Source: Pedobacter sp. FW305-3-2-15-E-R2A2 (GTDB taxonomy: Bacteria > Bacteroidota > Bacteroidia > Sphingobacteriales > Sphingobacteriaceae). From it: a stretch of DNA of 64,000 bases. The stretch is from assembly GCF_038446955.1 (NCBI RefSeq), contig NZ_CP151803.1, positions 1,860,001 through 1,924,000 of the forward strand. The letters run 5' to 3'. Of the stretch, positions 26,047 to 35,427 are shown one piece after another. The position numbers were made by a program, and so were the translations under genes. Each line of letters begins with the position of its first letter. Within the stretch, counting starts at the first letter, position 1. The notes beneath the pieces are model-generated. The model was not told the DNA's origin. It worked only from the letters and a program-made list of their open reading frames with translations, and ran no database searches.

Positions 26047-27228
26047 TTAGTAATGCTGCTCGATGGTCGCATCAATAATCAGGTATCCGTCCTTTTTACT
26101 TTGGGTGAAAATCAGGAACCGGTGATTGTCTGGTTTGACCTTGTACTTCTTTACGAGGTTTTCGGCCTTGTCCTGGTAGTTCCTGGCAATGACATTTCCC
26201 CTTAAATCTTTTTCTTTTTTAAGCTCAGTGGAAGGGAGGAGGCGATTGATGCGAAACCTTCTGCCCGGGAATTCAGGAACGATATGCGCTGAGGTATAAA
26301 GTTGCGTTTGTGAATGTAGCTTTTGAAGACCGTAACGGGAAGCAATCAGGTTGAATGCGCCTCCTTTAAGCAAGGCGGTATCCGGCTCATAAAGGTATTG
26401 TTGTAACTCCACAGCGGTGATTTCTGCAGCAGTATCCTCTTCTCCTTTGAAAAAGCTAAAGCTTTTCTCCTGTTCATTGAGGGTAGTACAGACGATCTTT
26501 ACCTGTGCTACCGTTGTTTTTTGCAGGATCCAGAGCAGTTCTTTGCATTCATTTCTGACACTGACCACATGGATTTCTGCTACATTTTTCAGTTCCTTTA
26601 AACCCGCGCTAATGTCCAGCAGCGGGGCTGTTTTGATGATGACCCTGTTGGAATGGGACAGGAGCAGGTCCAGATTGGTGACCACATCAGGGGTACAATC
26701 CTTTAGCATAAACACTTTTCCCGCCTGACTTCTTCTCGCAGGATCAATGTAAATATTATCGAATGGTGCTTTTGTGTTTTCCAGGTATGCGATGCCATCC
26801 GTGGCCAGAAACTGAATGTTGTCCTGGCCCAGGGCTTTTGCATTCTGGGCTGCAATCGCTGAAAGATCTTCATTGATCTCGCAATGCGTCACAGATTTCA
26901 GTCTTTTGGAAAAATAAAAGCTGTCTACGCCAAAACCACCGGTCAGGTCTATCAGTGTTTCTCCTTGTGTCAGGCTTGCTTTATAGGTCGCTGTACTTTC
27001 AGAAGAACATTGCTCAATAGATAGCAGCAGGGGGTAATAGATGCCTTCCTGATGATACCAGGTAGGTAGTTTCTTTACAGACTTATTTTTGGCGGCAATC
27101 TGGTTGGCCAGTTCTTTCGAACTGACCTCAGGAAAAGGACTTTTAGCCATAGCGATTTTAGATACATCATCATTTAAATGATGATTGATGTATTGTTGTA
27201 CTTCGCTATCTAAAATATGAGGGTTCAA
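26047..27228 (-). CDS. Class I SAM-dependent methyltransferase with THUMP-like C-terminus
   Basis: 393 residues. An N-terminal helical part (1-85) leads into the SAM motif 'LIDLTGGFGVDSFYF' at about 92-106, with acidic motif II in 'CEINEDL' and motif IV 'IYIDPARRS' near 158-166. The C-terminal third ('FPGRRFRINRLLP', 'NVIARNYQDKAENLVKKYKVKPD') fits the THUMP-like domain seen in a Bacteroidota and Actinobacteria methyltransferase group. RNA is the probable substrate but the target is unknown. It lies last in a minus-strand run, 11 nt after aspartate kinase. Confidence 0.8.
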   Translation of the reverse strand: MNPHILDSEVQQYINHHLNDDVSKIAMAKSPFPEVSSKELANQIAAKNKSVKKLPTWYHQEGIYYPLLLSIEQCSSESTATYKASLTQGETLIDLTGGFGVDSFYFSKRLKSVTHCEINEDLSAIAAQNAKALGQDNIQFLATDGIAYLENTKAPFDNIYIDPARRSQAGKVFMLKDCTPDVVTNLDLLLSHSNRVIIKTAPLLDISAGLKELKNVAEIHVVSVRNECKELLWILQKTTVAQVKIVCTTLNEQEKSFSFFKGEEDTAAEITAVELQQYLYEPDTALLKGGAFNLIASRYGLQKLHSQTQLYTSAHIVPEFPGRRFRINRLLPSTELKKEKDLRGNVIARNYQDKAENLVKKYKVKPDNHRFLIFTQSKKDGYLIIDATIEQHY

Positions 27229-27239
27229 AAGCTGATGAT

Positions 27240-28517
27240 TTAGGAGGCTGTAGTCTGGTCTTTCATTACAATCTGACAGGTATGTCTGCTTTTCACTTCC
27301 AGCAAGATGTTTTTATTGACCGTCACCCGATCAATCGTTTGCTGGTTGTAATACCTGATGGTTACCAATTCCAGGCCGGTATTGTACTTCACTTTATACT
27401 GTACAGACAGCGCTTCAATCAGTTTTTGTAATTTTTCAGGATCCTCATCAATACTTACCGAAAAGCTGATGGCAGAGTTCAGCATGGTATTGATCTTCAC
27501 TTTATGCTTATGGAAAAGGCTGAAAATATCGCTTAAGTTTTCTTCGATAATGAAAGAGAAATCTTTAGGGAAAATGGAGATCAGGACCTGCTGTACTTTA
27601 AAGATAAAAGAAGGGACAGGCAACTGGTTTTCCGATGCGGTAATGTCAGTTCCTTCTGCTTCAGGATGAAGGAAAGAACGCACATATAAAGGAATGTTTT
27701 TATTCTGAATTGGCTTAATGGTTTTCGGGTGGATCACCGTTGCCCCATAATAGGCTAGTTCTATGGCATCATGGTAAGACAGCTGTGGAATCCGCTCCGT
27801 TTCATCAAACCATTTGGGATCTGCATTGAGTACGCCCGGAACATCTTTCCAGATGGTTAAGGATTGTGCATTCAGGCAGGAAGCGAAGATCGCTGCCGAG
27901 TAATCAGATCCTTCACGCCCTAAGGTGGTGGTGAAGTTTTCGCTTGTACCGCCAATAAAACCCTGGGTAACGCCAATCTGATGCTCGAGAACAGGGCTTA
28001 ACCCGGTTTTAATTTCTTCCTCCGTTTTCTCCCAGTTTACATTTCCTTCGCGGTAATTGTTGTCGGTCTGGATAAAGTTTCTGGCATCCAGCCATTTTGT
28101 AGGGTGGCCTGCAAAGTTTAAATAGGCGGCCACGATCTTTGTAGACACAATTTCACCGATGGAAACGATCTGGTCATAGATATAATCCGGGGCATCTGTC
28201 GGCTCTTCTTCAATCAGCCAGTCGATCTCCACAAAGCTATTGGCAATGTCATTATATACCGGATTTTCATGGTCCGGGAATAACTTTTCCAGGATGCCAA
28301 AATGATAGGCTTTTACTTCTTCAAAAAGCTGATGCGTTTCTTCCTGTTCGCCATGCAAATAGGCGCGGGTGAGTGCTTCCAGCTTATTGGTCATTTTTCC
28401 CATCGCAGAGACCACGATCAGGAGTTTTTCTTTGGGATAGCGTTTAACAATTTGCGCAAGATTGATCACGCCTTCTGCATCTTTCACAGAAGCACCTCCA
28501 AATTTAAATACGAGCAT
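27240..28517 (-). CDS. Aspartate kinase
   Basis: 425 residues. The N-terminal kinase domain has KFGGAS at 5-10 and the conserved 'TTLGREGSDYSA' loop near the domain centre. C-terminal ACT-like regulatory segments follow ('VLISIFPKDFSFIIEENL', 'FHKHKVKINTML'). It phosphorylates aspartate, the first step to lysine, threonine, methionine and diaminopimelate. It is monofunctional, with no homoserine dehydrogenase domain. It ends 11 nt before the methyltransferase gene. Confidence 0.92.
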   Translation of the reverse strand: MLVFKFGGASVKDAEGVINLAQIVKRYPKEKLLIVVSAMGKMTNKLEALTRAYLHGEQEETHQLFEEVKAYHFGILEKLFPDHENPVYNDIANSFVEIDWLIEEEPTDAPDYIYDQIVSIGEIVSTKIVAAYLNFAGHPTKWLDARNFIQTDNNYREGNVNWEKTEEEIKTGLSPVLEHQIGVTQGFIGGTSENFTTTLGREGSDYSAAIFASCLNAQSLTIWKDVPGVLNADPKWFDETERIPQLSYHDAIELAYYGATVIHPKTIKPIQNKNIPLYVRSFLHPEAEGTDITASENQLPVPSFIFKVQQVLISIFPKDFSFIIEENLSDIFSLFHKHKVKINTMLNSAISFSVSIDEDPEKLQKLIEALSVQYKVKYNTGLELVTIRYYNQQTIDRVTVNKNILLEVKSRHTCQIVMKDQTTAS

Positions 28518-28519
28518 AA

Positions 28520-29326
28520 TTATAGTGTCGGACTGAGTAAAGTATTAGGTTTAGCAACGGCTTTTAGTTCAGGGAAGGGAATCAACAATTCAGTGCTTCC
28601 ATAAGCGTAAGCTTTAATTTCGTATGGATTGTAAAGGAATTTTAATCCTTCTTTAGTAATGGTAAAGTTCCGGTTTAAAGCGAAGGTATCTTTTTCGAAG
28701 AAATAAGTGTCTTTCAGGCTCGTTGCAGGACTGATCTTCTCATTTTTTCTAAAGATTTTCTCTGCGATAGCATTCAGTTCAGGAAGACTTCCTTCTTTGA
28801 TCAGCGATTCCAGCGTAATTTCTTTCAGGGTCTTTGGATCCAGGTTCCAGTACACCATGGCACTATTTGGATGGGCACCACCGGCATAACTTACATTACT
28901 ATGCTCCAGACAGAGGTAATCCGGTTGGTTAACGAGCACTTTCGTTTGATCGTCTAAAAACCAGGCGCCGTATTGTGCGATTTCCGGATCCGCATTAACC
29001 TGGTCAAAACCTGCAACAAAAGAAGCGGCCATGTCCTTGTAATTCTTTGGTTTCTGGCTATCTGGATTTCCTGCAGCATCAATGGTTTTTTTCTCTACCA
29101 GCTGGTTTAATTGTTCATTTGAAAATACCGGATAGACGATCTTTGCATAAGCGGTATCGGCTTTGCCTTTTTCAGCGGCTGTAGTAGACTTACTGAAAAC
29201 CTGGAGGCTGTCGTACTTGTAAGTTAAACTGCTGTTGGCAGTGCTGTCTACGGAGTTGGCTGTTTTCTTTTCACTTTGACAAGCGATAACGCTTAAAGAA
29301 ATCAATAGTATACCTAGTCTTTTCAT
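28520..29326 (-). CDS. DUF3298/DUF4163 (RsiV-like) lipoprotein
   Basis: 268 residues. The signal peptide ends in a lipobox (SLSVIAC, Cys near 16). The region 'YAKIVYPVFSNEQLNQLVEKKTI' is DUF4163-like. The later part 'VSYAGGAHPNSAMVYWNLDPKTLKEITLESLI' and 'FLYNPYEIKAYAYGSTELLIPFPEL' is the DUF3298 heparinase-II-fold-like domain found in RsiV of Bacillus. Function unknown; periplasmic or outer membrane lipoprotein. It lies 2 nt upstream of aspartate kinase on the same strand. Confidence 0.82.
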   Translation of the reverse strand: MKRLGILLISLSVIACQSEKKTANSVDSTANSSLTYKYDSLQVFSKSTTAAEKGKADTAYAKIVYPVFSNEQLNQLVEKKTIDAAGNPDSQKPKNYKDMAASFVAGFDQVNADPEIAQYGAWFLDDQTKVLVNQPDYLCLEHSNVSYAGGAHPNSAMVYWNLDPKTLKEITLESLIKEGSLPELNAIAEKIFRKNEKISPATSLKDTYFFEKDTFALNRNFTITKEGLKFLYNPYEIKAYAYGSTELLIPFPELKAVAKPNTLLSPTL

Positions 29327-29397
29327 CTGTTATTTTATTTAGTTAATACAACCCTGCTTACTGCAAAGGTCATGCCTGTCGATCTGTATCCACCGGA

Positions 29398-29865
29398 TTA
29401 TTGTGAAATCTGTTCTTTTGAAAAGGAAGCATTTAACCAGCCGGTTTCAATCTGGGCAGCATACTTATTGTAAAAATTGATCGCCGGTTCATTCCAGTCG
29501 AGCACCTGCCAGGTCATTCCGTTATAGTTCTTTTCCTGTGCTTCTTTCATCACTGTTTCAAAAAGGATTTTCCCTACACCTTTCCCTCTGTAGCTTTCCG
29601 TAACCAGGAAGTCTTCCAGGTATAAACGGCAACCTTTCCAGGTCGAATATCTGGTGTAATATAAGGCAAAGCCGATGATCTGATGTTCATCTTCGGCCAC
29701 AAAAGCTTTCCATACCGGTGTTGCGCCAAATCCGGCATCCTCAAATTCTGCGAGGGTTACAGTTACTTCTTCCGGTGCTTTTTCATATATAGCAAGTTCA
29801 TTGATCAGTTCTAAAAGTCTGGCGCAATCTTCTTGTTTTGCAACTCTGATGATGATGTTATCCAT
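29398..29865 (-). CDS. GNAT-family N-acetyltransferase (diamine acetyltransferase-like)
   Basis: 155 residues. The acetyl-CoA loop 'LVTESYRGKGVGKILFETVM' and the following 'WQVLDWNEPAINFYNKYAA' are typical of GNAT motif A/B. The N-terminal 'LLELINELAIYEKAPEEVTVT' and 'YYTRYSTWKGCRLYLEDFLV' resemble spermidine/spermine acetyltransferases. The substrate is probably a polyamine or similar amine (inference). It overlaps the YggS gene end by one base. Confidence 0.85.
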   Translation of the reverse strand: MDNIIIRVAKQEDCARLLELINELAIYEKAPEEVTVTLAEFEDAGFGATPVWKAFVAEDEHQIIGFALYYTRYSTWKGCRLYLEDFLVTESYRGKGVGKILFETVMKEAQEKNYNGMTWQVLDWNEPAINFYNKYAAQIETGWLNASFSKEQISQ

Positions 29866-30557
29866 TAGGCTTCCTCTTTCCAGTGTTTAATTTTTCTTTT
29901 ACCAAATATACTGCTGCCCACGCGAACCATGGTACTTCCTGCTTCGATGGCCAGTTTATAATCTCCGGACATGCCCATAGAGACCTCTTTGAAGCTGTCT
30001 TCTTTTCTGAAGAAGCTCAATTTAATACCGTCAAAAAGGACTTTCAGTTCCGTAAACTCATCAAGGGTTTGTTTTTCCAGGGCATTATTGCTGGCAATTC
30101 CCATTAAGCCGACGATCCTGACGTTTTTCAGGGCGGCAAATTCTTCTGAGCGCAGCAGTTCGATTGCTTCGTCAAAGCCCAGACCAAACTTCGTGTCTTC
30201 GTCTGCGATATAGATCTGAAGCAGGCAATCAATTACTCTTTTATTTTTTGCCGCTTGTTTATCAATTTCCAATAACAATTTTAAGCTGTCAACAGATTGG
30301 ATCAGGCTGATGAAAGGGGCAATATATTTGACCTTATTGGTCTGTAAATGACCGATCAGGTGCCATTCAATATCTTGTGGCAGTTGTGCTTGTTTCTCTA
30401 CCAGTTCCTGTACGATGTTCTCGCCAAATACCTTTTGTCCGGCGTCATAAGCTTCCTGTACGGCCGCCGCTTCCTGGTATTTAGAGACGGCAATTAATTT
30501 CACCGCGATCTCATCCAATTCGTTTTTATATTTTAATAAGTTATCTGCTATACTCAT
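29865..30557 (-). CDS. YggS/PLPBP family PLP homeostasis protein
   Basis: 230 residues. The PLP lysine is Lys26 in 'LIAVSKYQ'; 'FGENIVQELVEKQ', 'EWHLIGHLQTNKVKYI' and the phosphate-binding 'SMGMSGDYKLAIEAGSTMVRVGSSIFGKR' (listed in part) are all present. The family fold is the alanine-racemase N-terminal barrel. These proteins buffer pyridoxal phosphate without known catalysis. It is the first gene of a minus-strand run running to 26047. Confidence 0.92.
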   Translation of the reverse strand: MSIADNLLKYKNELDEIAVKLIAVSKYQEAAAVQEAYDAGQKVFGENIVQELVEKQAQLPQDIEWHLIGHLQTNKVKYIAPFISLIQSVDSLKLLLEIDKQAAKNKRVIDCLLQIYIADEDTKFGLGFDEAIELLRSEEFAALKNVRIVGLMGIASNNALEKQTLDEFTELKVLFDGIKLSFFRKEDSFKEVSMGMSGDYKLAIEAGSTMVRVGSSIFGKRKIKHWKEEA

Positions 30558-30628
30558 TTATCAGTATTTTTGGTAAAATTAAGAACCTTAGCGAACTTTG
30601 TCTAAGAAATAATGATGTTTTAAGCATA

Positions 30629-31132
30629 ATGAGAAACTTTCTATATATAGTCTTCCTTTTTTTACTGATTTCAGGCTGTAAACCCGGTATTCCCAAGCAG
30701 ATCATTCAACCTGATCAGATGTCGGGAATGCTGGCTGATATCCATATCATTGACGGTTATGTATCGTCGATTCCAAGTTCAGATTCTGCGAAAAAAGTGG
30801 CTGCATCCTATTATAATGGGATCTATAAGAAGTATGGAGTGGATTCTGCAAAATATGCAAAGAGCATGGCGTATTACAATAGTGCGCCAAAAGTATTGGA
30901 TGAGATCTATACCAAAGTGGTGGCCGAACTGAGCAGACAGAAATCGATTGTGGTCAAGTCGGACTCCTTGTCGAATGTGAAAATCCAAAAAGCGTTATCG
31001 TTAAAAAACTCTGCTGATTCGCTATTGAAAGCGGATCCGGAGTACAAAATCCGTTTTCTTCTGAAAGATACCACGAAGAAGAAAATCGATTTTATTCAAC
31101 CAAAGATGGTTTATAAAGAACCCAAATTATAA
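30629..31132 (+). CDS. DUF4296 lipoprotein
   Basis: 167 residues. The lipobox is 'LISGC' with Cys near 17. The family pattern 'QPDQMSGMLADIHIIDGYV' then 'YNGIYKKYGVDSAKYAKSMAYYNSAPKVLDEIY' is that of Bacteroidota DUF4296 proteins, whose function is unknown. It lies 8 nt before mutS2 and almost surely shares its transcript. Confidence 0.85.
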   Translation: MRNFLYIVFLFLLISGCKPGIPKQIIQPDQMSGMLADIHIIDGYVSSIPSSDSAKKVAASYYNGIYKKYGVDSAKYAKSMAYYNSAPKVLDEIYTKVVAELSRQKSIVVKSDSLSNVKIQKALSLKNSADSLLKADPEYKIRFLLKDTTKKKIDFIQPKMVYKEPKL

Positions 31133-31140
31133 ATATAAGT

Positions 31141-33513
31141 ATGTTATATCCGGAGAATTGTTTAGAGCGTTTGGGTTTTAATGAGGTCAGACAACTTATT
31201 CATAAACACTGCTTAAGCCCGATGGGACAGCAGATGGTCGATAAAATGCAGGTCATGACGAAGTATGATCAGATCAATAAGTTTTTACGACAAACCAATG
31301 AATTTAAAAGTATCCTGGAAAACCAGGAACCCCTGCAAATCAGTACCTTTTTTGACATTAAAAGCCTTGCTGATAAGATCAAAGTAGAAGGAACGTACCT
31401 CGTAGAAGAGGAATTGCACCAAATGTATGCCTCCCTGCAGACCGTATTTTCGGTGCTCAGGTTTTTTGAGGAGAGAAAAGAAGTTTACCCTAACCTGGAA
31501 GCCTTATTGGAACACCTTCCTGTTGAAAAGAATATCCTGAAAAGAATTGAGACTGTTCTTGATCCCAAAGGGAAAATTAAGCCAAATGCTTCTGTGACTT
31601 TGCAGACCATTATCGGCGAGATTTCCAAAGCAGAACAGGACGTCCGGAAACGGATGGATTCCATTTTTAAGCAGGCTGTGGGTAACAACTGGGTGGCAGA
31701 TGGAAGTCTGACCATTAGAGATGGAAGGATGTGTATCCCAATCCTCGCTGAAAATAAAAGAAAACTGAAAGGTTTCATTCATGATGAGTCTGCCAGCGGA
31801 CAAACGGTGTATATGGAACCGGAAGAGGTCTTTACCTTAAATAATAAGCTGAGAGATCTGGAGTTTGATAAACGCAGAGAGATCATTAAGATCCTGATTG
31901 CGCTGACGACTGATCTGAGGCCTTATACGCCCTTGTTATTGTCGTACCATGGATTCCTGACCAAACTGGATTTTGTTCGCGCAAAGGCCTTGTTTGCGAT
32001 AGAAGTAGAAGGCGATATGCCGGTACTAATCAAGGAGGCACAAACCAAGCTGATCAATGCCCGTCATCCTTTGCTATACCTTTCTTTTAAGGCCGATAAA
32101 AAGACTGTTGTTCCACTGAACATTCACATTACCCCGGAGCTTAGAATCGTATTGGTTTCCGGCCCAAATGCGGGTGGAAAGTCGGTTTGTATGAAAACAG
32201 TAGGACTCTTGCAGCTGATGGTGCAATCGGGTTTGCTGATTCCTGTTCATGAATCGAGTGAGGTGGGGATTTTTGAAAATATCTTCGCCGATATCGGTGA
32301 TGATCAATCTATAGAGAGTGATTTGAGTACCTATAGTGCCCACTTAACAAAAATGCGTCATTTCGTAGCCCATGCTTCTCCGAAAACACTGGTGCTGATC
32401 GATGAGTTTGGAACAGGTACTGATCCTCAGTTTGGAGGACCAATGGCCGAAGCGGTATTGGAAGTGTTAAACAATAAGAAAGTAAGGGGAGTGATTACGA
32501 CCCACTATTCTAACCTGAAGCTTTTTGCCGGCAATACCCCCGGACTGGAAAACGCATCGATGTTGTTTGATAACGACAGAATGAAGCCGCTTTATGTGTT
32601 GGAGCTGGGAAAACCCGGAAGTTCTTATGCTTTTGAAATTGCGCAGAACATCGGACTTCAGAAAGAAGTGTTAGAACTGGCCAGAGCAAAAACAGGAACG
32701 AACCAGAACAGGATTGACAGCTTACTGGTAGATCTGGAAAGGGAGAAAAAGCAGATTTACGATACGAAACTGCATTTATCTACCCAACAGAATAAGGTGA
32801 AAAACCTGGTGGCTGAAAATGAGAAACTGAAGCTGTTTTTAGATGAAAACAAGAAAGTGCTCCTCAAAGAAGCGAAGCTGGAAGCGCAGGCGATCATTAA
32901 GAATGCCAATAAGCTGGTCGAAAATACCATTGCCGAAATTAAAGAGAACCAGGCCGATAAAACGGTTACCAAGCAATTGCGCCAAAACCTGCAAAAGGTC
33001 TTGGTTCAAAATCAGGTCAAAGAAGAAAAGAAACCGGAGGTTGCGGTTCCATTAAATACGCCTATCGAGGTAGGAGACTGGGTACAGCTGAACAATAGCG
33101 AGACCACGGGTCAGGTATTGGAAATCAACCGGGATAATCTGGTGGTCGCCTTAGGTGATTTGCGTTCTGTTTTAAAGAAAAACAGGGTCTACAAAATCAG
33201 CAATAAACAGGCTAAAAAAGCCATCCAGAACAACTCTTATACCGGAAGTATTTCTGAGGCGATTGGCAACTTTACGGCAGAACTGGATCTTAGGGGAATG
33301 CGTGGCGATAATGCGCTTCATGAAGTAGAGAAGTATCTGGACAAATCTATTATGCTGGGCTTTCCTTTCATTAAGCTGATCCATGGAAAAGGAGACGGAA
33401 TTTTAAGAAAGCTGATCCGTGAATACCTGAAAAAATACAGTCAGGTAAACCGGGTAGAAGATGAACATGCGGATAGAGGGGGCGATGGCATCACCTACGT
33501 ATATTTCAATTAA
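31141..33513 (+). CDS. mutS2: MutS2 family ATPase/endonuclease
   Basis: 790 residues, full length. The MutS-type core and clamp come first, then Walker A GPNAGGKS at 341-348, the signature near 'LSTYSAHL', Walker B 'LVLIDEFGTGTDP' from about 417, a long coiled coil at roughly 520-640, and a C-terminal Smr nuclease domain from about 714 ('ELDLRGMRGDNALHEV', 'LIHGKGDGIL'). MutS2 suppresses homologous recombination and, in Bacillus, acts in ribosome collision rescue. Which role applies here is unknown. Confidence 0.95.
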   Translation: MLYPENCLERLGFNEVRQLIHKHCLSPMGQQMVDKMQVMTKYDQINKFLRQTNEFKSILENQEPLQISTFFDIKSLADKIKVEGTYLVEEELHQMYASLQTVFSVLRFFEERKEVYPNLEALLEHLPVEKNILKRIETVLDPKGKIKPNASVTLQTIIGEISKAEQDVRKRMDSIFKQAVGNNWVADGSLTIRDGRMCIPILAENKRKLKGFIHDESASGQTVYMEPEEVFTLNNKLRDLEFDKRREIIKILIALTTDLRPYTPLLLSYHGFLTKLDFVRAKALFAIEVEGDMPVLIKEAQTKLINARHPLLYLSFKADKKTVVPLNIHITPELRIVLVSGPNAGGKSVCMKTVGLLQLMVQSGLLIPVHESSEVGIFENIFADIGDDQSIESDLSTYSAHLTKMRHFVAHASPKTLVLIDEFGTGTDPQFGGPMAEAVLEVLNNKKVRGVITTHYSNLKLFAGNTPGLENASMLFDNDRMKPLYVLELGKPGSSYAFEIAQNIGLQKEVLELARAKTGTNQNRIDSLLVDLEREKKQIYDTKLHLSTQQNKVKNLVAENEKLKLFLDENKKVLLKEAKLEAQAIIKNANKLVENTIAEIKENQADKTVTKQLRQNLQKVLVQNQVKEEKKPEVAVPLNTPIEVGDWVQLNNSETTGQVLEINRDNLVVALGDLRSVLKKNRVYKISNKQAKKAIQNNSYTGSISEAIGNFTAELDLRGMRGDNALHEVEKYLDKSIMLGFPFIKLIHGKGDGILRKLIREYLKKYSQVNRVEDEHADRGGDGITYVYFN

Positions 33514-33525
33514 ATAAACATATTC

Positions 33526-33562
33526 AGGACATTGCTGTTATATTTATAAAAAGCAATGTCCT
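33526..33562. promoter_or_regulatory. 11-bp perfect inverted repeat directly before the sugar dehydrogenase start
   Basis: AGGACATTGCT (33526-33536) and AGCAATGTCCT (33552-33562) are exact complements. The 15-nt spacer contains TATATTTA (33539-33546), close to a -7 box. The second arm ends at the base before the ATG at 33563. This fits an operator around a promoter, or a hairpin that hides the start codon. Confidence 0.6.
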
Positions 33563-34660
33563 ATGAAATCCTTAATAATCAGTGTAGTTGCAGTTTTGTT
33601 GAGCATTTCTGCCTGCAAGAAAAGTAAATCCGGAGGAAACGGAAATCCGCTTCCCGATGCGGAATTAAAAACCCGTGTACTGAGTTCAGGCCTGGTTCAT
33701 CCCTGGGAAATGATTTATGGTCCTGATCAGCAGATCTGGATGACCGAGCGACCGGGAAGGATCAGCAGAGTAGACCCTCAGACGGGAAAGGTAACCTTAT
33801 TGCATACCATTTCTGATGTTGTCTCTAATGGAGAGGGTGGTTTGCTGGGGATGGCTTTACCTCCCAATTTTACGACTAGTCCATGGGTTTATGTAGTGTA
33901 TAATTATACGACTGGCGGAAATTACAGGGAAAAGGTAGTTCGTTTTAATTATGCAAATGGAGCTTTGACTGCCCCGTTTACGATCATAGATCAGATTCCT
34001 GCTTCCAACATTCACAATGGCTCCAGATTGCTGATTACCTCCGATCAGAAACTAATGATCAGTACGGGGGATGCGAGTAATGCTTCCAGTGCTCAAAATA
34101 CTAATTCTCTTTCCGGTAAAATCCTTCGTTTAAATCTGGATGGCAGCATTCCTGCGGATAATCCAAATGCGGGTAGCCCACTTTGGAGCTTCGGACATAG
34201 AAATCCTCAGGGATTAATCCAGGTAGGAGATAAGATCTATGCTTCTGAACATGGAGCAAATAGCGATGATGAGATCAATTTGATTTTAAAAGGAAGGAAT
34301 TATGGCTGGCCGAATGTGGAAGGGTTTTGCAACACTACAGCAGAGCAGGGTTTTTGTACGATTAATAATGTGGTTGAACCGTTGTTCGCCTGGACACCTA
34401 CCATCGCCACTGCGTCCATTTCCTATTACAATTCGGATTATATCCCGCAATGGAAAAACTCTTTGTTACTCGTTAGCCTGAAGGCTTCTAAGCTGACACA
34501 GCTGAGCCTCAACCCTGCGGGGGATAAAATCACGGGAGCGAAAGATTTTCTGGTCAATGAATTTGGCCGGTTGAGGGCCATTTGTCAGTCGCCGGATGGG
34601 AAGATTTATATTGGAAGCAGTAATGGGGGCAATGATAAAATTATAGAAATAGCTAAATAA
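33563..34660 (+). CDS. PQQ-dependent sugar dehydrogenase-type lipoprotein
   Basis: 365 residues with a lipobox (LSISAC, Cys near 14). The beta-propeller motifs of soluble glucose dehydrogenase/Yli-type proteins are present: 'HPWEMIYGPDQQIWMTERPGRI', 'GEGGLLGMALPP', 'NIHNGSRLLIT', 'SFGHRNPQGLI', 'EHGANSDDEINLI' and 'NYGWPNVEGFC'. It would oxidise aldose sugars in the periplasm with PQQ if the host can obtain it. No PQQ synthesis genes are seen in the window. Expression may be governed by the inverted repeat abutting its start. Confidence 0.85.
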   Translation: MKSLIISVVAVLLSISACKKSKSGGNGNPLPDAELKTRVLSSGLVHPWEMIYGPDQQIWMTERPGRISRVDPQTGKVTLLHTISDVVSNGEGGLLGMALPPNFTTSPWVYVVYNYTTGGNYREKVVRFNYANGALTAPFTIIDQIPASNIHNGSRLLITSDQKLMISTGDASNASSAQNTNSLSGKILRLNLDGSIPADNPNAGSPLWSFGHRNPQGLIQVGDKIYASEHGANSDDEINLILKGRNYGWPNVEGFCNTTAEQGFCTINNVVEPLFAWTPTIATASISYYNSDYIPQWKNSLLLVSLKASKLTQLSLNPAGDKITGAKDFLVNEFGRLRAICQSPDGKIYIGSSNGGNDKIIEIAK

Positions 34661-34708
34661 ATTGTTGGAACACATTTTATACTATAATTTAGTAGCAAAA
34701 CCTTATAT

Positions 34709-35410
34709 ATGATCAATAAAGTAGTTTCGGGTGCTGATGAAGCCATCAGCGATATCGAGAATGGGAATACCTTAATGCTCGGCGGTTTTGGACTGTGCGG
34801 TATTCCTGAAAATTGCATTACCGCTCTGGTAAAGAAAGGCGTGAAAGATTTAACATGTATATCCAACAATGCAGGCGTAGATGATTTCGGAATCGGACTG
34901 ATGTTACAACAACGTCAGGTAAAGAAAATGATCTCTTCCTATGTAGGTGAAAATGCGGAATTTGAACGTCAGCTGCTGAGTGGTGAGTTGGAAGTAGAGC
35001 TGATTCCACAAGGAACATTGGCAACAAGGTGCATGGCTTCCGGATATGGAATGCCTGCAATTTTTACTCCGGCAGGAGTAGGTACAGAAGTGGCCGAAGG
35101 AAAGGAAGTGCGGAATTTTAATGGCAAGGACTACCTTATGGAATATGCTTTTGATGCTGATTTTGCAATTGTTAAAGCCTGGAAGGGAGATACTGCAGGA
35201 AACCTGATCTTCAGGTCGACGAGCAGGAATTTTAATCCCGTAATGGCGATGGCAGGAAAGATTACGATTGCTGAAGTAGAAGAGCTGGTGGAAGCAGGGG
35301 AGCTTGATCCTGATCACATTCATACGCCCGGTGTATTCGTTCACCGCATATTTCAAGGTGCCGGTTATGAGAAAAGAATCGAGCAACGTACAGTTAGAAC
35401 AAAAAATTAA
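34709..35410 (+). CDS. scoA: 3-oxoacid CoA-transferase subunit A
   Basis: 233 residues. '[19 protein letters not shown]' near 19-38 is the subunit A glycine-rich CoA-binding signature. '[13 protein letters not shown]' and '[20 protein letters not shown]' are also typical. With subunit B it transfers CoA from succinyl-CoA to acetoacetate or another 3-oxoacid, in ketone body or branched-chain degradation. Subunit B follows 17 nt later. Confidence 0.92.
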   Translation: MINKVVSGADEAISDIENGNTLMLGGFGLCGIPENCITALVKKGVKDLTCISNNAGVDDFGIGLMLQQRQVKKMISSYVGENAEFERQLLSGELEVELIPQGTLATRCMASGYGMPAIFTPAGVGTEVAEGKEVRNFNGKDYLMEYAFDADFAIVKAWKGDTAGNLIFRSTSRNFNPVMAMAGKITIAEVEELVEAGELDPDHIHTPGVFVHRIFQGAGYEKRIEQRTVRTKN

Positions 35411-35427
35411 TCCTATAAATTATTAGT

